Origin: Nocardia altamirensis NBRC 108246
GTDB lineage: Bacteria; Actinomycetota; Actinomycetes; Mycobacteriales; Mycobacteriaceae
Length of the DNA stretch: 41,140 nt
Assembly: GCF_001612685.1 (NCBI RefSeq)
Contig: NZ_BDAY01000101.1
Coordinates: 1-41,140, forward strand
Direction of reading: 5' to 3'
Part shown: positions 40,155 to 41,140 of the stretch, in pieces
Layout of the letters: the number at the start of each line of letters is the position of its first letter
Position numbering within the stretch: the first letter of the stretch is position 1
The notes under the pieces: generated by a model
What the model was told of the DNA's origin: nothing
The model's database searches: none
Seen by the model: only the letters and a program-made list of their open reading frames with translations
Translations under genes and position numbers: made by a program

Positions 40155-41099
40155 TTGTCCAGACTCAGTCGGCTCATCGCCGCCGCAGCCACCGTAATCG
40201 CAAGTCTTGCTATTCCTTTCGCGGTCGAGGCACCCGCCGACGCCGCAGCGGGCACCGTCCGCTGGGAGACCAGGGTCAGCGATCGCATCCTCGACATCGG
40301 CGTCTCGTCGACCAACCTCGAAGGGCCGGACTGGTCCGTCAAGGTCGTCCGGCTCCTGCTGCCACCCGGCTGGACCAAGGAGACCTCGCAATCCTGGCCG
40401 ACCGTCTGGGTACTGCACGGCGGCTTCGACGACCACAAGTCGTGGACCGACAAAGGCAACCTCGAGGCGCTCACCGCAGGTAAGAACGCGATCTTCGTGC
40501 TGCCCGAAACCAGCTGGTGCAGCGCCTATTCCAACTGGTACAACGGCGGCAGCTACGGACCACCCGCCTGGGAGAAGTACCTGCTCGACGACGTCCGCGG
40601 CCTGCTGGAAGCCCGCTATCACGCCAACGGCACCCGCGCCATCGCAGGCAATTCCATGGGCGGCCTCGGCGCCATGAAATTCGCTGCCGCCCACCAGGGT
40701 TGGTTCAACTCCGCCGCCTCGTTCAGCGGCAACGTCGACCCGCTGCACGCCTCCGGCGCACCCGGCGACCCCGACAAGCCAGGCCAGGGTTGCGCCGCCG
40801 AATGGGAAAGGGTGTGGGGCGACTACCGAAACGCCGAGGAACGCAAGATCTGGGTCGCCAACAACCCCTACAGCCAAGCCGGAAAACTCACCGGCATCCC
40901 CCTGTTCGTCTCCTACGGCAAATCAGGGGCCGTCGAATCCAAAGTCTACGAACAGAACTACCGCTTCGTCGACGAACTGCAACGCCTCGGCGCGCAGGTC
41001 GACGAGCGCTACGTAGCCACCCAAGGTCACGACTGGACCGCCTGGAAGGCGCAAATGCAGAACGCCCTTCCGATGCTGCTCTCCTCAGTCGGCGCCTGA
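40155..41099 (+). CDS. Secreted Ag85-like esterase/mycolyltransferase family protein
   Basis: 314-aa alpha/beta-hydrolase of the esterase D/antigen-85 type. With the TTG start at 40155 (GGAGGAAAGGA upstream) it begins with a signal peptide, RLSRLIAAAATVIASLAIPFAV, cleaved near ADA-AA. WPTVWVLHGG is the oxyanion region, SNWYNGG and PAWEKYLLDDV match Ag85-like proteins, AGNSMGGLGA carries nucleophile Ser167, and QGHDWTAW the catalytic His292. Such proteins transfer or hydrolyse mycolyl or other acyl esters in the cell envelope. A GTG start at 40062 would put an unlikely leader before the signal. It is divergent from the truncated reductase gene. Nothing is seen in 41100-41140. Confidence 0.9.
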   Translation: MSRLSRLIAAAATVIASLAIPFAVEAPADAAAGTVRWETRVSDRILDIGVSSTNLEGPDWSVKVVRLLLPPGWTKETSQSWPTVWVLHGGFDDHKSWTDKGNLEALTAGKNAIFVLPETSWCSAYSNWYNGGSYGPPAWEKYLLDDVRGLLEARYHANGTRAIAGNSMGGLGAMKFAAAHQGWFNSAASFSGNVDPLHASGAPGDPDKPGQGCAAEWERVWGDYRNAEERKIWVANNPYSQAGKLTGIPLFVSYGKSGAVESKVYEQNYRFVDELQRLGAQVDERYVATQGHDWTAWKAQMQNALPMLLSSVGA

Positions 41100-41140
41100 A
41101 CACCACCCACCATCGAGACCCACAAGCCCTGCTCACTATT

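Noticed and set aside
1..41140. tRNA, rRNA, riboswitch, insertion sequence or prophage genes
   Set aside because: No cloverleaf, conserved RNA motif, transposase, integrase or phage structural gene was recognised on either strand by reading.

Overview
The window is high-GC DNA from a mycolic-acid-type actinomycete, most likely Nocardia or a close relative. The evidence is the codon bias, the ATGA-overlapping gene junctions, PapA-type acyltransferases, an Ag85-like esterase, several TetR and ROK regulators, and many Ala/Pro-rich secreted proteins. No rRNA, tRNA, transposase, prophage or CRISPR array was seen. Genus is inferred from gene content only.

Layout. 1-646: degenerate direct repeats. 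647-1714: CDF zinc/cobalt exporter. 1785-2270: a second repeat field. 2398-7018: a XylF-type sugar ABC operon (binding protein, single-domain ATPase, permease) ending in a small VbhA-like antitoxin, read divergently from a ROK regulator across a palindrome. 7002-7260: a 48-bp tandem repeat and a strong hairpin. 7271-13842: five same-strand genes for envelope proteins, centred on a 1,526-residue protein with an approximately 1,100-residue stretch holding only four charged residues. 14197-17835: amine oxidase, DUF2252 protein, CGNR zinc-finger protein and a 57-residue zinc ribbon.

17910-24677: a compact putative lipid or glycolipid locus with two PapA-like acyltransferases around an atypical P450, a TetR repressor with a 28-bp operator, a family-1 glycosyltransferase and a SARP-type activator. 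24678-25898: a secreted CSLREA/beta-helix protein followed by a 33-residue peptide gene. 26026-30691: a divergent redox locus with two DUF4873 proteins, a NIPSNAP protein, an AurF-type diiron oxygenase, a paralogue that has lost most metal ligands, and a flavin/2Fe-2S reductase. 30680-32686: NmrA-like and SnoaL-like genes divergent from a TetR gene, with two tandem 22-bp operators. 32693-34815: a PAS-GGDEF diguanylate cyclase and a DUF574-type methyltransferase.

34985-39431: a second XylF-type sugar ABC operon with its own ROK regulator at the distal end. The two transport operons are paralogous in gene content. 39615-39986: a 5'-truncated flavodoxin-fold quinone reductase. 40155-41099: a secreted Ag85-like esterase. 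The most unusual items are the giant charge-free membrane protein, the active/inactive diiron oxygenase pair flanked by DUF4873 genes, and the orphan VbhA antitoxin attached to a sugar transporter operon.
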